Source: Cryptomeria japonica
Lineage: Eukaryota > Streptophyta > Pinopsida > Cupressales > Cupressaceae
DNA length: 64,000 bases
Reading direction: 5' to 3'
NCBI RefSeq assembly: GCF_030272615.1
Contig: NC_081413.1
Span: forward strand, 186,054,169 to 186,118,168
The number at the start of each line of letters is the position of its first letter. The first letter of the stretch is position 1. The translations under genes were made by a program, and so were the position numbers. Of the stretch, positions 33,807-45,103 are shown piece by piece. The notes under the pieces are model-generated. The model was not told where the DNA came from. It ran no database searches and was given only the letters and a program-made list of their open reading frames with translations.

Positions 33807-35286
33807 TTTATTGTTGTATGCGGGAAAAGTGGGCTGATAAAACTCAATATGTGAAAATTTCGTTAAATACTAGTCCACACACACACACGGGACTTCTTGG
33901 TGCAAGCTATGGAGTAACGTAATATTACTCAGCTTCCCAAGGAGGGTCCCATGGTTCTCTATCTCACAATGTCCCTCAAACCAACGTTTTGCTCTCAGAT
34001 CACTGAGAAAAATGGTTTACGGATGGCAAATGCAAGAACGAGGGATGCTTTGATAGATTTTAATATGAAATGGATGTTAAGCTATGTATGATTCTAGAAA
34101 TGCAATAGACTAGATGATAAGATGACAAGATTAGTATGAATACTATCCTAGCATACTATATTTAGTCTATGATTGAGCTAAAATGATAAAGAAAGTACTC
34201 TTAAAAATGCATATTTAGTCTAATTCCTGTTAAAAGAGAAGCTAAATGATGAGCATAAAAATGATATGAAAGCTTGAAAGAATTTGAGCATAAGTGTAAT
34301 GCTTCAAATTTAGAGGATTCTATATCTCAAGATGGAGGAATGAGAGCTCTATTTATAGAAAAAATAGGGCAATGGATGGTCAGGATTGAATGGTTTAATC
34401 AAGGGTTGAGTTTGAAAGTTGGGGATCCATGTTTGTAATTGGCACCAATGAAATGGTGACAAGTGTCAACATAGGGTTGGGTTGAAAGAAGGGGTTGGAG
34501 ACATTGAATGCCTGAGAAGACCTTATGGTTATCTAGAGGCTAAGGGTCAAGTCTAAGTTAGGATTACCCACTGGATTAAGAGTTAATCCAAGGATAAACC
34601 TTTGTGCAAATGATTAAGAGATAGTCATGGTCAAAGCATTAAAGGCCTGATGAGACCCTTGGGTTGGGTAGAGGTTGAGTCAAAACAAATGTTTTAACCA
34701 TGTAGGAGTCTTTGAGTTAACCATTAATGGTTATTGGAGACTTTGGGGATTAAGTGGTTGAAGGTTGGAAACCTTCAATGGTTATCAAAGACTTTGAGCC
34801 ATTTAGTGGTTGAAGGTTGAAAGCCTTTAATGGTTATCAAAGACTTTGAAGTTTTGAGAAGTGACTTCCCTTTGCTTAGGGATGTGACAAAGTTTAGAGG
34901 AGGGGTTAGGTTAATTAGAAGCGATTAGAAGATTCTAGAAGGGATTAGAAAGGGGTTTGGGATTTTGCAAGTGGATGGAGGGATAATAGGATTTAATTGA
35001 TTTAAATGATTTAATTCAATTTGGTTGCAATTAAATAAATTAGATTTATTCAATTCAGGATAACTATTTAATTAAATTTGAACTTAATTAAAAGTGGATA
35101 GGGGGAATTTAATTGAATAAAATGATTTATTCATTAAATGGGTATAGTGAATTTAATTTAAATAAATTGAGTAATTTACTTAATTAAATAGAGGAATGTG
35201 GATAATTTAATTAAATTGGATTTAATCAAACAGAGAAATGAACATAAAATATTCATTTAGGAATGTGGTCATTTTTATACATCTAT
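33807..35286 (-). mobile_element. Solo LTR in the F LTR
   Basis: An insertion at 33812-35281 (1,470 bp), TGTTGTATGCGGG...TTTTTATACA, flanked by TTTAT (33807-33811) and TCTAT (35282-35286), four of five the same. The minus strand carries a textbook TATA box, CTATAAATAGAGC (34343-34355), so it is read leftward. It has a CA microsatellite at 33872-33885 and an AT-rich stretch (34980-35230) with AATTTAATTAAA-type repeats. It has no coding content and resembles the insertion at 59820-60794 in termini, TATA box and AT-rich end. It is probably a solo LTR of a family whose full copy is not here. Confidence 0.75.
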
Positions 35287-35412
35287 AATTGTTATTACTG
35301 ATTCACCTCCCCTCTCAGTAATAACCGGTTCCTCACAAATAATAATTGGTATCAAAGAATTGGTCCTCTGTGTACAGAAGATTAATCGCTTGAGGAAAAG
35401 ATCCAGAGGAAA

Positions 35413-36759
35413 ATGATGGAGGGTCCAAAGTTTACTAAGGACAACTACACAATATGGAAAGATAGAATGAAAATTTATATCAAAGGTATGGGTTCTCAAT
35501 TCTGGGAACATGTTACTACTAAATAGGTACCCCCTACCAGTCCTCTAACTCCAGATCAGCTTAAGGAGCAATAGGAAAACAATCAAGCACTAGAAGCCCT
35601 TGTAAGTGCATTGTCTAATACTCAATGCATTGATGTAAATGGATTAGAAGCTGCATTTTAAGTTTGGGAGAAATTATAACTAATCTATGGTGGTGATAAA
35701 CATGTTCAAAAATCTAAGGAAGATAGTCTTAGAGGTAAATTTGATGAAATGAGAATGGTAGAAGGTGAAAATATAGCTCAGTATGGACAAAGGATTAAAG
35801 AGGTTGTCAGTGGTATTAAAAGTGTTGGAGGAAAGATTGAAGATGACACTGTTATAAGTAATATGTTAAGAACTCTTTTACCGGCCTATGCTATAGGAGT
35901 TTATGCTATTCAAGAGTTTAGGTCAGTAAGTAGTGATAAAGTCACTGTTGATTCTCTTATTGGTAAACTAATTGCAGTTGAATTAAATAGTTTTGATAAC
36001 AACATTTCTAAGACATCTAAATCAGATTTTAAAGCATCTGTAATCGGTACACTTGTGAGAAAAGGGAAAGATGTATGTCACAGTTATGACTGTCGATCTA
36101 GTCATGGTGGTAGCAGAGGAGATAATGATGATGAAGATCATCTGATGGAATTTGAAGCTCTTCTAGCTAAGAGACTTCCAACAGGCATTGGTAAATATAA
36201 AGGTAAACTACCTCTTAAGTGTTTCTCTTGTAATAAGATTGGACATATTGCTGCAAATTGCCCTAATAGTGATAGTAAGGAGAAGTTTAGGAAATATAAA
36301 GGAAAATGGAAGAAACAATGCTATGTTGCAGTTGATGAAGGTGTGATAGATGAGGAATCTGAAAATGATGACAATGAGAAGATTGTCTTTGTTGTTGTGA
36401 AGGAAGATCTAACTGATGAAAATGCTTTGGTATCTCAGTTTGACTCTAGTGATGAGTGGATAAAAGATAGTGGTTGTTCACATCACATGACCGGTGATAA
36501 GAACAAATTCATATCCCTTGAAGAGTTTGATGGTGGTGTGGTAAGATTTGGTAATAACTCACCCTGCATGGTAAAAGGTAAAGGATCTATTTCATTGAAT
36601 GGTAAGAGTAATGTAGATGATTTTTATTTGGTTGAAGACTTAAAACATAACTTTCTGAGTGTTGGACAGCTAAATGATAAAGGGTATCACCTTGATTTTA
36701 AAAAAGGAGTGTGCAGGATCATGGGATGCAATGGAGATTTGATTTCTACTGGTAAATAG
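35413..36759 (+). pseudogene. gag: F gag and protease
   Basis: From ATG 35413, about 55 bases after the primer site. Copia capsid domain of the DUF4219/UBN2 type (FTKDNYTIWKDRMKIYIKG, then IYGGDKHVQKSKEDSLRGKF and GENIAQYGQRIKEV). One CCHC knuckle, CFSCNKIGHIAANC (near 36222-36263). The protease site is IKDSGCSHHMTGD (near 36458-36498), normal Asp-Ser-Gly. TAG or TAA codons at 35524, 35572, 35658 and nearby break the first third; the rest (35749-36759) is open. The TAG at 36757 separates it from integrase. Confidence 0.88.
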
Positions 36760-37800
36760 ACTAGAGGTAATCTTTTTCATCTGAATGCTAATGTGAATAG
36801 TTGTTTGGTGGCTAAATTTGAAGATAGCTGGTTGTGGCACAAAAGGTTTTGTCGTGTCAACTTTGATAAATTGATAAACGTTAGCAAATCAAGTATGATG
36901 AGAGGTATTCCCCAACTTATTAAACTAGCTAATGTGTTATGCAAAGATTTTTAGATGGGTAACATGACTTCAACATCTTTTAAGAGTAAATCTTTTTCTT
37001 CAGAGCATATTCTGGATTTAGTGCATATTGATATATGTGGTCCTATGAGGACTAGAAGTTTTTATGGTGATAAGTATTTTATGATTTTCACTAATGATTT
37101 TTCAAGGATGATGTGGGTAACTTTCTTGAAGGAGAAATCAGAGGCGTTTAGGAAATTCAAGATCTTTAAAGCCCTAGTTGAAAAGGAAACCAGCAAGAAT
37201 CTTAAATGCTTAAGATTTGACCGAGGTGGAGAATTTAATTCTGATGAATTTACTAGGTATTGTGAAGAACATGGAATAAAGAGATAGATGTCAGCACCTA
37301 GGACTCCATAGTAGAATGGCATTGCAGAGAGAAGAAATAGAACAATAGTGGAAACTGCTATAACAATGTTGTTACAAGGAGATGTTCCAAAAATGTTTTG
37401 GAGAGAAGCAGTTAGCACTATTGTTTATACTTTGAACCAGGTTCTTGTCAAGAAAGTTAATGATAAAACACCAAATAAACTTTGGCATGGTAAGACTCCT
37501 ACTATCAGCTACTTTAAAGTTTTTTCATAGTAGATGTTTTATTAAGACAAATGATTTTATTGGAAATTTTGATGCGAATAGTGATGAAGGGATATTTCTT
37601 GGATATTCTACCAAGAGTAAAGCATTCAAATGTTATAATAAAAGGACAAATAAAATTGTTGAGTGTTAATGTTAAAATTGATGAATTTTCTGACAAAACG
37701 GATGAGTCCAGCGGATCTGAACCTGTTGATGATAAAGAAAAACTTGTGTATATTGAACCAGAAGTGCAGAAGGAAGATGAGTAGAACAACACAAAAATAG
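36760..37800 (+). pseudogene. pol: F integrase
   Basis: Zinc domain: DSWLWHKRFCRVNF (36827-36868) and a damaged CxxC (CKDF-TAG at 36944-36955). Core: LVHIDICGP (first Asp), DRGGEF (second Asp) and, after the SAPRTP segment, NGIAERRN (Glu). In the middle of that last motif two adjacent TAG codons (37309-37314) replace what is a Gln pair in elements G and D. A frameshift lies in the T run at 37518-37526. The C-terminal GIFLGYSTKSKAFKCYNKRT follows in another frame (37590-37650), then an acidic linker. Confidence 0.88.
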
Positions 37801-39513
37801 GAGCTCAACTAATAAGCGATGAAGAAGATGATGAGCCTGAAGTAGAAAGCATTGCACCGGAAATAGTAATCCCAAGATATGTAAGGCTAAATCATTCAAA
37901 AGACCAGATTATAGGTGACAAGAATGTTGGTGTGCAAACAAGAAGAAAAATCAGAGAGAATTCTTGTCTGATTTCAACCATTGTACAGAAGACTGTTAGA
38001 GAAGATTTGAAAGATGAAGACTGGTTGAATGTGATGAATGAAGAACTTGACCAAATTGAGAAGAACAATAAATGATCTCTTATTCCTAGACCAGAAGACA
38101 AAAATGTTATTGGGACAAAATGGGTATTCAGTAACAAACTTGATGAGGATGGTGAAGTTGTTAGAAACAAGGCGAGGTTGGTTTGCAAAGGGTATGCACA
38201 AGAAGAAGGTGAAGACTATGGTGAAACCTTTGGACCGGTGGCAAGACTTGAAGGTGTTATAATTTTCCTTGCCTTTTCTACATTTAAAGGATTTAAGGTA
38301 TATCAGATGGACATTAAATCAGCTTTTTTGAATGGTATCTTGGAAGAAGAAGTATATATAGAACAACCAGATGGTTTTGCATTGAGTGAAGATGAAAATA
38401 TAGTTTGCAAACTACACAAGGTACTATATGGATTGCAACAAGCTCCCAAAGCATGGTTTGAAATATTGCATGCACATCTGATCAATATAGGATTCCGAAG
38501 AACCAGTGAAGGCAGTAACATATATTTGAAGACTAGTGGAGACAAAATGTCACTTGCTGAAGTTTTTGTTGATGATATAATATTTGGTGGAAATGATGAC
38601 ATGTGAATGTCTTTTGCAGATGAAATGAAGAAATAATTTGAGATGCCTCTTATCGGTGAGATAAAAAAATTTATTGGTTTACAGATTCAACAACTGGAGA
38701 ATGGAATATTTATCTTTCAAACTATGTAAAAGAAGTCTTGAAAACTTTTGGCATAAAAGATTGTAAACTGTTTGGTACTCTAATGGTGATAGGATGTAAA
38801 TTATCAAAACAAGATGATTCATTGTATGTGGATGAGAAAGAATACAGGTCTATGATTGGAAAGTTGCATTATGTTGATCACAGTAGACCGTACATTGCAC
38901 ATGTTGTTGGATTGGTTGCAAGATTTCAAAAAGATCCTAAGGAGACACACATGGTAGCAGTAAAAAGGATATTCAGGTATTTGAAAGAAATAGTTGATTA
39001 TGGTTTGTGGTATCCTTATAATGATAATTTTTCTTTAAAAGTTTTCACAAGTGCAGACTAGTCTAGAAATGTTGATGACCTAAAAAGCACAACTGGTGGA
39101 GCTTTCTTTTTAGGAGAAAGATTGGTGTCCTGGATAAGCAAGAAATAGTTTTGTATTTTGCAATCTACTACTGAAGTAGAATATATGGCAGCATCAATGA
39201 ATTTTACTCAGGCTATATGGATGAGACATATTTTGGAAGGTTTTAAGGAAGAATTGTCTGAACCGGTGACTATTCATTCTGATAACACTAGTGCTATTAA
39301 TATTTCAAAAAGTCTTGTGTTACATGCAAGAACAAAGTACATTGAATTGAAGTATCACTTTCTGAGGGAAATAGTATAGGAGAAGAAAGTAAAAATGGAG
39401 TATTTGTCTAGCAAAGAGCAGTTAGCATATATATTCACTAAACCTTTCCCTAAGACAACCTTTGAATATCTCAGAGGTAGATTAGGAGTTGTACCCTTGC
39501 ACAAGATCAACTA
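37801..39513 (+). pseudogene. pol: F reverse transcriptase and RNase H
   Basis: Linker to about 38010. RT begins at MNEELDQIEKNN (38036) and includes [44 protein letters not shown] and the catalytic [11 protein letters not shown] (38558-38590) with both Asp residues. A TGA at 38604 and a frameshift near 38620-38738 follow. RNase H: FTSAD-TAG-SRNVDD (39047-39075, TAG for Trp), STTEVEYMAA, SDNTSAINISKS (39277-39313) and the pol end IFTKPFPKTTFEYLRGRLGVV. Stop TAA at 39511-39513. Long parts (38178-38606, 38738-39061) are still open. Confidence 0.9.
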
Positions 39514-39586
39514 AGATCCTAGTGATACATCAATCCAGTGAATTCATTGAATATCTTTTGATTTTGGATTAATATGAAGTGGGCTA

Positions 39587-41025
39587 TGATGGTATGATGA
39601 AATAAAAGGAATCCAGTCAACTACTGAGAAGGGGGGGTGAATCAGTAGATAGAAAACTAATAATAACTTCCACCAATCTTAAAATCAACCTCTCAAAGAA
39701 AACTCTAAACTAAGCAGTTAAACCACTGAACTACAAATGCAATATCACTATCAAGTTAAATTGGTTGACTGTCATAACAGATTAACGGTAAAACAACTTG
39801 AAACTCACAAACATCCAAATACTTTACTAACATAAGTAAAACCTCATTTTAGATTGTTGTCAATTAACATAACATATCAAAGTGGATTTAGTAGTTAAGC
39901 ATTTCAACCATAGCAAACATAACCACAAAAACATTCACCTTTAGACACAATATTTTTGACGTGGAAACCCAAATAGGAAAAACCACGGTGGGGATGAATA
40001 CCCACAAGTATTCTAAACTCTTCTGAAGTTCACCCTGTTAGGAGCCAAGCCTATTAAAGCTTTACAAAAGTCTTGTTAAGAACAGATCCTGTTAGGAACC
40101 ACCCGGTTAAGGGATTGACTATAATGCCCTATTAGAAGCAATACTCTGTCAGGAGTAACCTCGGTAGAGGATTTGAAATCCAAGCTAATGGACCACCTAG
40201 TTAGAGGATTTGAATAACACTAAGCTTGTTAGAGCTTACCCAGTTAGGGGATTTTACTATTGTAATTGTTACAAAACAACAAGGGTTTGCTGATCTATTT
40301 AAATAGCACTACACTTGCTTGTTAAAATCCTTTTCATGCTCCTATCTGCCTTTACACAAACTGTATATACATCATCTAGTTTGGAAACTACACTCTCACT
40401 CTCAATTACAATTTTTCCAACTCTACAACAAAACAACTCATCGACCTTATAAACAAATCAATAGGTCAGTAACACAACACAAACCTAATTCTCTCATAGA
40501 GATTACAAAGAAATTGGTTCGAGTATGACCATTGGATTACATAATAATTTTTGCACATCATTCAAGATAGCCTTGACCGCTCCTTGTCATCGCTTCATCG
40601 AACTCTGTAACTCATCACGCGATTTGCATTACAAGAAATAAACTTGCTCATTCCCAAGATAAAAACCATTATTTCAACGCGCCAAAAACACTTTTAAACT
40701 CTTCTCATACAACATGCATACATGTCATAATCATTACCACTCATCATCATATCGTAAACCAATACAACCAATTCACCAAACTTAATTGGTTAGGGTTTAC
40801 CATATCAACAGGTAGGGTTTACCAGTTGATCTCTCAATTTCTTAGCAATATCGGTTTCCTCCACAAACTCACTTACCGGTTGCAGTTCCCTTCACTAGCT
40901 CTTCCTACCAGTTACAAAACAATATTATAACAACATCATTACCAGTTTAATTGACATCAATGACAACATAGCATTTCATTAATGCAATCTTCATGCAAAT
41001 TCCAACAATCTCCCCCTTTGGAATT
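39587..41025 (-). repeat. G 3' LTR and polypurine tract
   Basis: LTR 39587-41007, TGATGGTATGATGAAATAAAAGG...TTCCAACA on the plus strand, related to the B LTR. It has the modules CTGAGAAGGGGGGGTGAATCAG (39624-39645) and GTGGAAACCCAAATAGGAAAAACCACGGTGGGG (39961-39993). The tract ATCTCCCCCTTTGG (41008-41021) is the polypurine tract of the minus strand. The open frame at 40319-40528 is not a gene. Confidence 0.87.
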
Positions 41026-41359
41026 GATGACAATACAAATATCAATACCCTTGATTGCTATGATTGTGAATAGGAATCCTGGTTTACATTTTACCATGTA
41101 CTCTCCTTGTCTTCAGCTAGTAATTGGCTATAGACATTCTTTCACTCAATCATACAATTATTCTCCCCATGATCACATAGTTCTTCTCCCCCTTTGAAAA
41201 CAATGTCAAAGTGAAAGTAAAATATGCAATGTCAAACTTCATTGTTTAGCATCAACAACCTGCAACTTGATGCTCCCCATGTGGAAAAACTCCACTCTAC
41301 ACCAATCCAACTGTAAAATTCTACAAGTAGATTTGGGATTGATGTACTCTACATCATGC
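41026..41359 (-). other. G 3' untranslated region
   Basis: Non-coding, colinear with 24852-26179 of element B once the solo LTR there is removed. It contains a second pyrimidine tract, TTCTCCCCCTTTG, near 41187-41199. Confidence 0.7.
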
Positions 41360-42534
41360 TCAATTGACCTCATGGAGGGGTACAACCCCTAGATGACTTC
41401 TAAGATACTCAAAAGTAGTCTTAGGAAGTTGTTTAGTAAAGATATTTGCAAGTTGCTCCTTGGTAGAAACATGCTCCAATATCACATCTTTACTCTGCAC
41501 TTTTTCCCTCAAGAAATGATACTTCAATTCAATATGCTTGGTTTGTGCATGCAAAATAGGGTTCTTGGAAATATTTATGGTACTGGTATTGTCACATAAG
41601 ATGTTTACTGGTTCTGTAAACTTCATCTTGAAACCTTCCAAAATGTGTCTCATCTAGATAGCCTGGGTACAATTCATATAAGCTGCAACATACTCAGCTT
41701 CACTAGTAGAGTGTGATATACAACTCTGCTTCTTTCTACTCCATGAAACAATTCTTCCTCCAAGAAATAATGCTCCACCGGTTGTGCTTTTCCTATCATC
41801 AACATTACCTTCCCAATTTGCATCTGTATACACCTTCAAATCAAAGTTACCTGCATATGGATACTATAATCCATAGTCAATAGTACCTTTCAAATATCTG
41901 AATATCCTCTTGGTTGCTATCAAATGTGTTTCCTTTGGATTCTTCTGAAATCTAGCAACTAGACCAACTGTATGAGTTATATTCATTCTACTGTGAACAA
42001 CATAGTGCAATTTCCCAATCATTGACCTATACTCCTTTTCATCAACAGATGTGGCTTCATCTTAATTTACAACCTGTAACCATTGGTGTCCCAACTGGTT
42101 TATAGTCACTCATACCAAATATCTTTAATACCTCTTTCACATACCTAGACTATGTGATGAAAATACCACTCTTCATTTGCTATATTTGCAAGCCTATGAA
42201 AAAATTTATCTCTCCTACTAGAGACATTTCAAACTCACTTTTCATTTCATTTGCAAAGTCATTGGTCATGTCATCATTGCCTCCAAATATGATATCATCT
42301 ACAAACACTTCACTAACCAGTATTGTATCTCCATTAGATTTGAGATATATGTTATGTCTCCACTGGTTCTTTGAAAACGTATCTTCATCAGGTCTGAATG
42401 AAGTCTTTCATACCATACTCTTGGTGCTTGCTTTAACCCATATAGTGCCTTGTGCAATTTGCATACCATGTCTTTTTCATCAGTCAAAGCATAACCAACT
42501 GGCTTCTCAATGTACACTTCTTCTTCCAGTATTA
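41360..42534 (-). pseudogene. pol: G RT C-terminal part and RNase H
   Basis: RT from the E2 junction: EEEVYIEKPVGYAL (42520-42475), LHKALYGLKQAPRVWYERLH (42450-42390) and [11 protein letters not shown] (about 42275-42310) with both catalytic Asp residues. RNase H: TDANWEGNVDDRKSTTGGALF (41770-41835), ISHSTSEAEYVAAYMN (41670-41720), CDNTSTINISKN (41570-41610) and the end EQLANIFTKQLPKTTFEYL (41395-41460). Frameshifts near 42350 and 42060-42080 and several stops are present. Confidence 0.9.
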
Positions 42535-42539
42535 TATTC

Positions 42540-44200
42540 TATGGCGTCATAAATTGTATGCACTTGCTAAAGCAGTACAATTTAACACCTAGTTTAGCAC
42601 CCGCCTTGGCGCAGTTGCACTTTGCATGGCATTTCCCCTTTAGCACTTAATTAATCAAATTAATTAGGTCTAAAGGTTCTATTTCACCATTTTCCACATC
42701 ACAAAGTTGGGCCCTTTCATTAAAGTGTGCCCCTTTCATTTTATTCCTCCAATACATCACTTAATCAAAAACCCTAATTAGGCCCTATTCTGAGCTTGGG
42801 GGCTTGATTTCAGGGGTCAAAACATCTCGAAATCACCTGTAACTTCGAGATTCTCTCTAAAATCATCATATCTGATGGCCCTGAAAATTTGGTGAAAAGT
42901 TGTCGGGATCGTGGCGCCCGGAATGCACACGGTCCCGGACATTTTTCCCGAAATTTTAGGAGCACGATCCAATCATAAAATAAAGCTTAACCCCAAGAAA
43001 TTGGCAGGATATTCAATCTCTAGGTCGGCCAAAAGATGAAATTGCGACCTAGGGTTTCATACATAAGAGCTCTCTTTCTTCATTTGAAGGGATCGGATTT
43101 TTGTTTTCAGGAACTTCATATGCAGCGAAAGAGAAGATCTTTGAAGACTTCAACATCTTACAACATCCCTCTATCAAGCATTTATCAATTCCATTCATCC
43201 ATTTAGGGCTTGGAAGACATTGAAGAACAATAGGAGATTACCGACTGAAGATTGGCTTGTACTCCTCCCTTGAGGGTTGGGTATGATTTCATGTTGTTTT
43301 CATGTCTTTACATAAGCTTCAATACATCATTTATTCATGCTTTAGATCACTTTGCATCTTGATTTAGAGCATTTACGTTATCATTTACAAGAAATTAGGG
43401 TTTACTTTCTAGGTTGCTCTAGTTTGCTTTCTTGCATTTTAGGACCTTGCACACACACTAGGTTTGCACACACAATACATTTTACAAAACAACTTGGCTA
43501 TTCATGGAGGTGGAAATCACTGAAGCGGGGGTTTGACTAAGGCAAAACCCTATATAGCCACCCATACACCCTTTTTCAGATATCATTGTAGGTTTTGGGA
43601 TTCAGACGACGCCGCGGGATACAGATTCGGAGAGAGAAGGTCGAGACAGCACTCTGTATCAAATTGCAGAGCAGAAGACTAGGATAGGGGCGCTGGGCAC
43701 CCTGGTCCTGCCAGGACAGGGGCGCTGGGTGCCCTGGTCCCTGGGACAGAGGCACTGGGCGCCCTGGTCCTCCGGACAGACAGCTTTCAGAGAGCTTTCC
43801 GACAGTGTTCCAGAGTGCAGAACAGCAGTTTCCGGTGAAGTTTTCAGGACAGTGGCGCCCGCACCCCCGTCCCGCACATTTTCAGTCCGATTTTGACTCC
43901 GGGTACACATCTGCATTCTTATTTCATCCTTGTATTTATAGCTGTTCATTGTTTAATTTCAATTCTGCAATCTTGTTATTAGTTCATACTTGCACTTTGG
44001 GATCAGGGTTTGAACTTGCATTACTTGATCTTACAATTTCAACAAGGGAATAGAAATCCTAATAGATATCCCATGGCTCTCTCTTTCACAAAAAGAAGTA
44101 GCCAATTGTGCGATATCTCTAGGCTCTTTCGTATTCTGTAATGTGTGTCAAAAGGTAGGATTAGGGCATGTTAACCTAGTCTCGCTTTTTCCCCCACACA
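42540..44200 (+). repeat. E2 5' LTR
   Basis: Begins TATGGCGTCATAAATTG (the 3' copy has TGTAGCATC) and ends CCCCCACACA. TATA box CCTATATAGCC at 43549-43559. A GC-rich minisatellite lies at 43687-43779, not far downstream of it. Open frames inside (43352-43540, 43659-43949, 43805-44053) are not credible; one partner runs over the minisatellite in both LTRs only because that sequence lacks stops. Confidence 0.92.
43687..43779 (+). repeat. GC-rich minisatellite in the E2 LTR
   Basis: Three units of 30-33 bp built on GGGGCGCTGGGCACCCTGG TCC with variation: at about 43687, 43720 and 43750. The same three units occur in the 3' LTR at about 54850-54942. The core GCGCCCTGG recurs seven times in intron 1 of the antisense gene (52817-52952). 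Confidence 0.8.
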
Positions 44201-44222
44201 TTTTTGTGAACCCGACGTGAAT
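44201..44222 (+). promoter_or_regulatory. E2 primer-binding site
   Basis: Right after the LTR: TTTTTGTGAACCCGACGTGA. The part GTGAACCCGACGT resembles the H primer site (GTGAACCTGACAT). It does not match initiator tRNA-Met. The first bases (TTG in place of TGG) may be mutated. The tRNA is not identified. Confidence 0.6.
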
Positions 44223-44368
44223 CTATCATTGCTTCCTCTTGCATTGCATTTGTTAGATCTAGATCTAGATTTAGTGTGTTTTCATTTCATGTTCATTAAA
44301 AAGAAAAAGAAAAAAAAAAAGTGTGTTTCTTTGCATTGGGTGTTTAAGTTTTGTGTAATCTTTTCAAA

Positions 44369-45103
44369 ATGTCAGATTTTTATTTGCAAAATGTTCATGC
44401 TTTCGATGATTATTATGAGTATAGCCAAGATGAATTAGATGAAGCTTTAGATGAGTTTTTAAACCCTAAAGATGCCAAACCTTCATTTTACCAAAAACTC
44501 ATAAACCTTGTTACTATGCCAGTTCGTTGTGATGAGAAAGATAAGTTGAATGAGTCCTCTCAAGGGTACATTCCTATCAACTCTTCCACTAAATCTAGTA
44601 ACATGGTTGTTTTCACCAATCCCCTCTATGAGGAGATGTCTCCTTTTGAATCAAAAGATAAACCTTTCAATAGATATCATCATGCTTTGTTGGATGATGC
44701 TCTTGATGACTTTGTGGCTTTATCGAAATCTTTAAACAAGAACAAAACTTCTAAATTAGTTAACATGATAAACTTGAATGAGCATAAAAAGCCTCTCTTT
44801 GAAGTCCAAGGAGCTTATCCTTCTCCCACCTTTCAATTTTCTAAGTCACCTCTCCTTACTGTCCAAGGAGGGTATGATCATGATTCCTTTCGTACTCCGA
44901 ATAAACCAATCATCACTGTGCAAGGAAGAAAACCTATAAGTCCTTATAATTATGCCAAGCAAATAACTAGAGAGAGTTATCATGCGGTTGCCCATACTTA
45001 TCATACCAGAAATAATAGGTAGCCTAGTCCTCCTCCTGTTATCCCAGTTTCCCTTCCGAATCCTCAACCGGTTCTTCCACAAGCTCCCCGTATTTCACAA
45101 GTT
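44369..45103 (+). pseudogene. E2 polyprotein, N-terminal region of unknown type (gag position)
   Basis: ATG 44369 opens the single E2 frame. The first 220 residues hold the acidic repeats YSQDELDEALDEFLNP and ALLDDALDDFVALSKS and three spaced VQG segments (FEVQGAYP, LTVQGGYD, ITVQGRKP). No gypsy capsid signature (DGTGDP, WY...L) and no CCHC motif is seen, unlike element H. It may be a very divergent gag or the remnant after loss of the capsid. One TAG at 45020, most simply from CAG. Confidence 0.6.

Larger units (their letters stand above)
32341..35344 (+). repeat. F 5' LTR, split by a solo LTR
   Basis: Starts TATTGGCATATTGG (from TGTTGGCAT) and resumes after the insertion at 35287, ending just before ATTGGTATCA at 35345. 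Without the insertion it is about 1,529 bp. It shows repeated CCTTAACTGGG / CCTAACAGGG blocks (33330-33545), TTTCCCACCATGGTTTTTCCCATTTGG (33580-33607) and ATTCACCTCCCCTCTCAG (35301-35318), the plus-strand forms of the modules seen in B, D and G. The primer site at 35346-35357 is TTGGTATCAAAG, a variant of the tRNA-Met site. Confidence 0.82.
32341..39586 (+). mobile_element. Element F: Ty1/copia element, 3' end interrupted by G
   Basis: Plus-strand element in A's 5' LTR with 5' LTR (32341-35344), gag, protease, integrase, RT and RNase H in copia order. The five bases to the left are CTCAC; the other end is not in the window, so no duplication can be checked. Its own LTR holds a solo LTR (33812-35281). 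After the RNase H stop (about 39513) only about 73 bases remain before element G begins at 39587, so the polypurine tract and 3' LTR of F are expected beyond G. Confidence 0.85.

Noticed and set aside
33872-33885. CA microsatellite as a possible insertion end or satellite
   Set aside because: Only about seven dinucleotides, inside a solo LTR; ordinary simple repeat.
43659-44053. Open frames over the E2 LTR minisatellite, repeated at 54697-55217
   Set aside because: Present in both LTRs only because the LTRs are copies; no coding signal and the frames differ in start and end.
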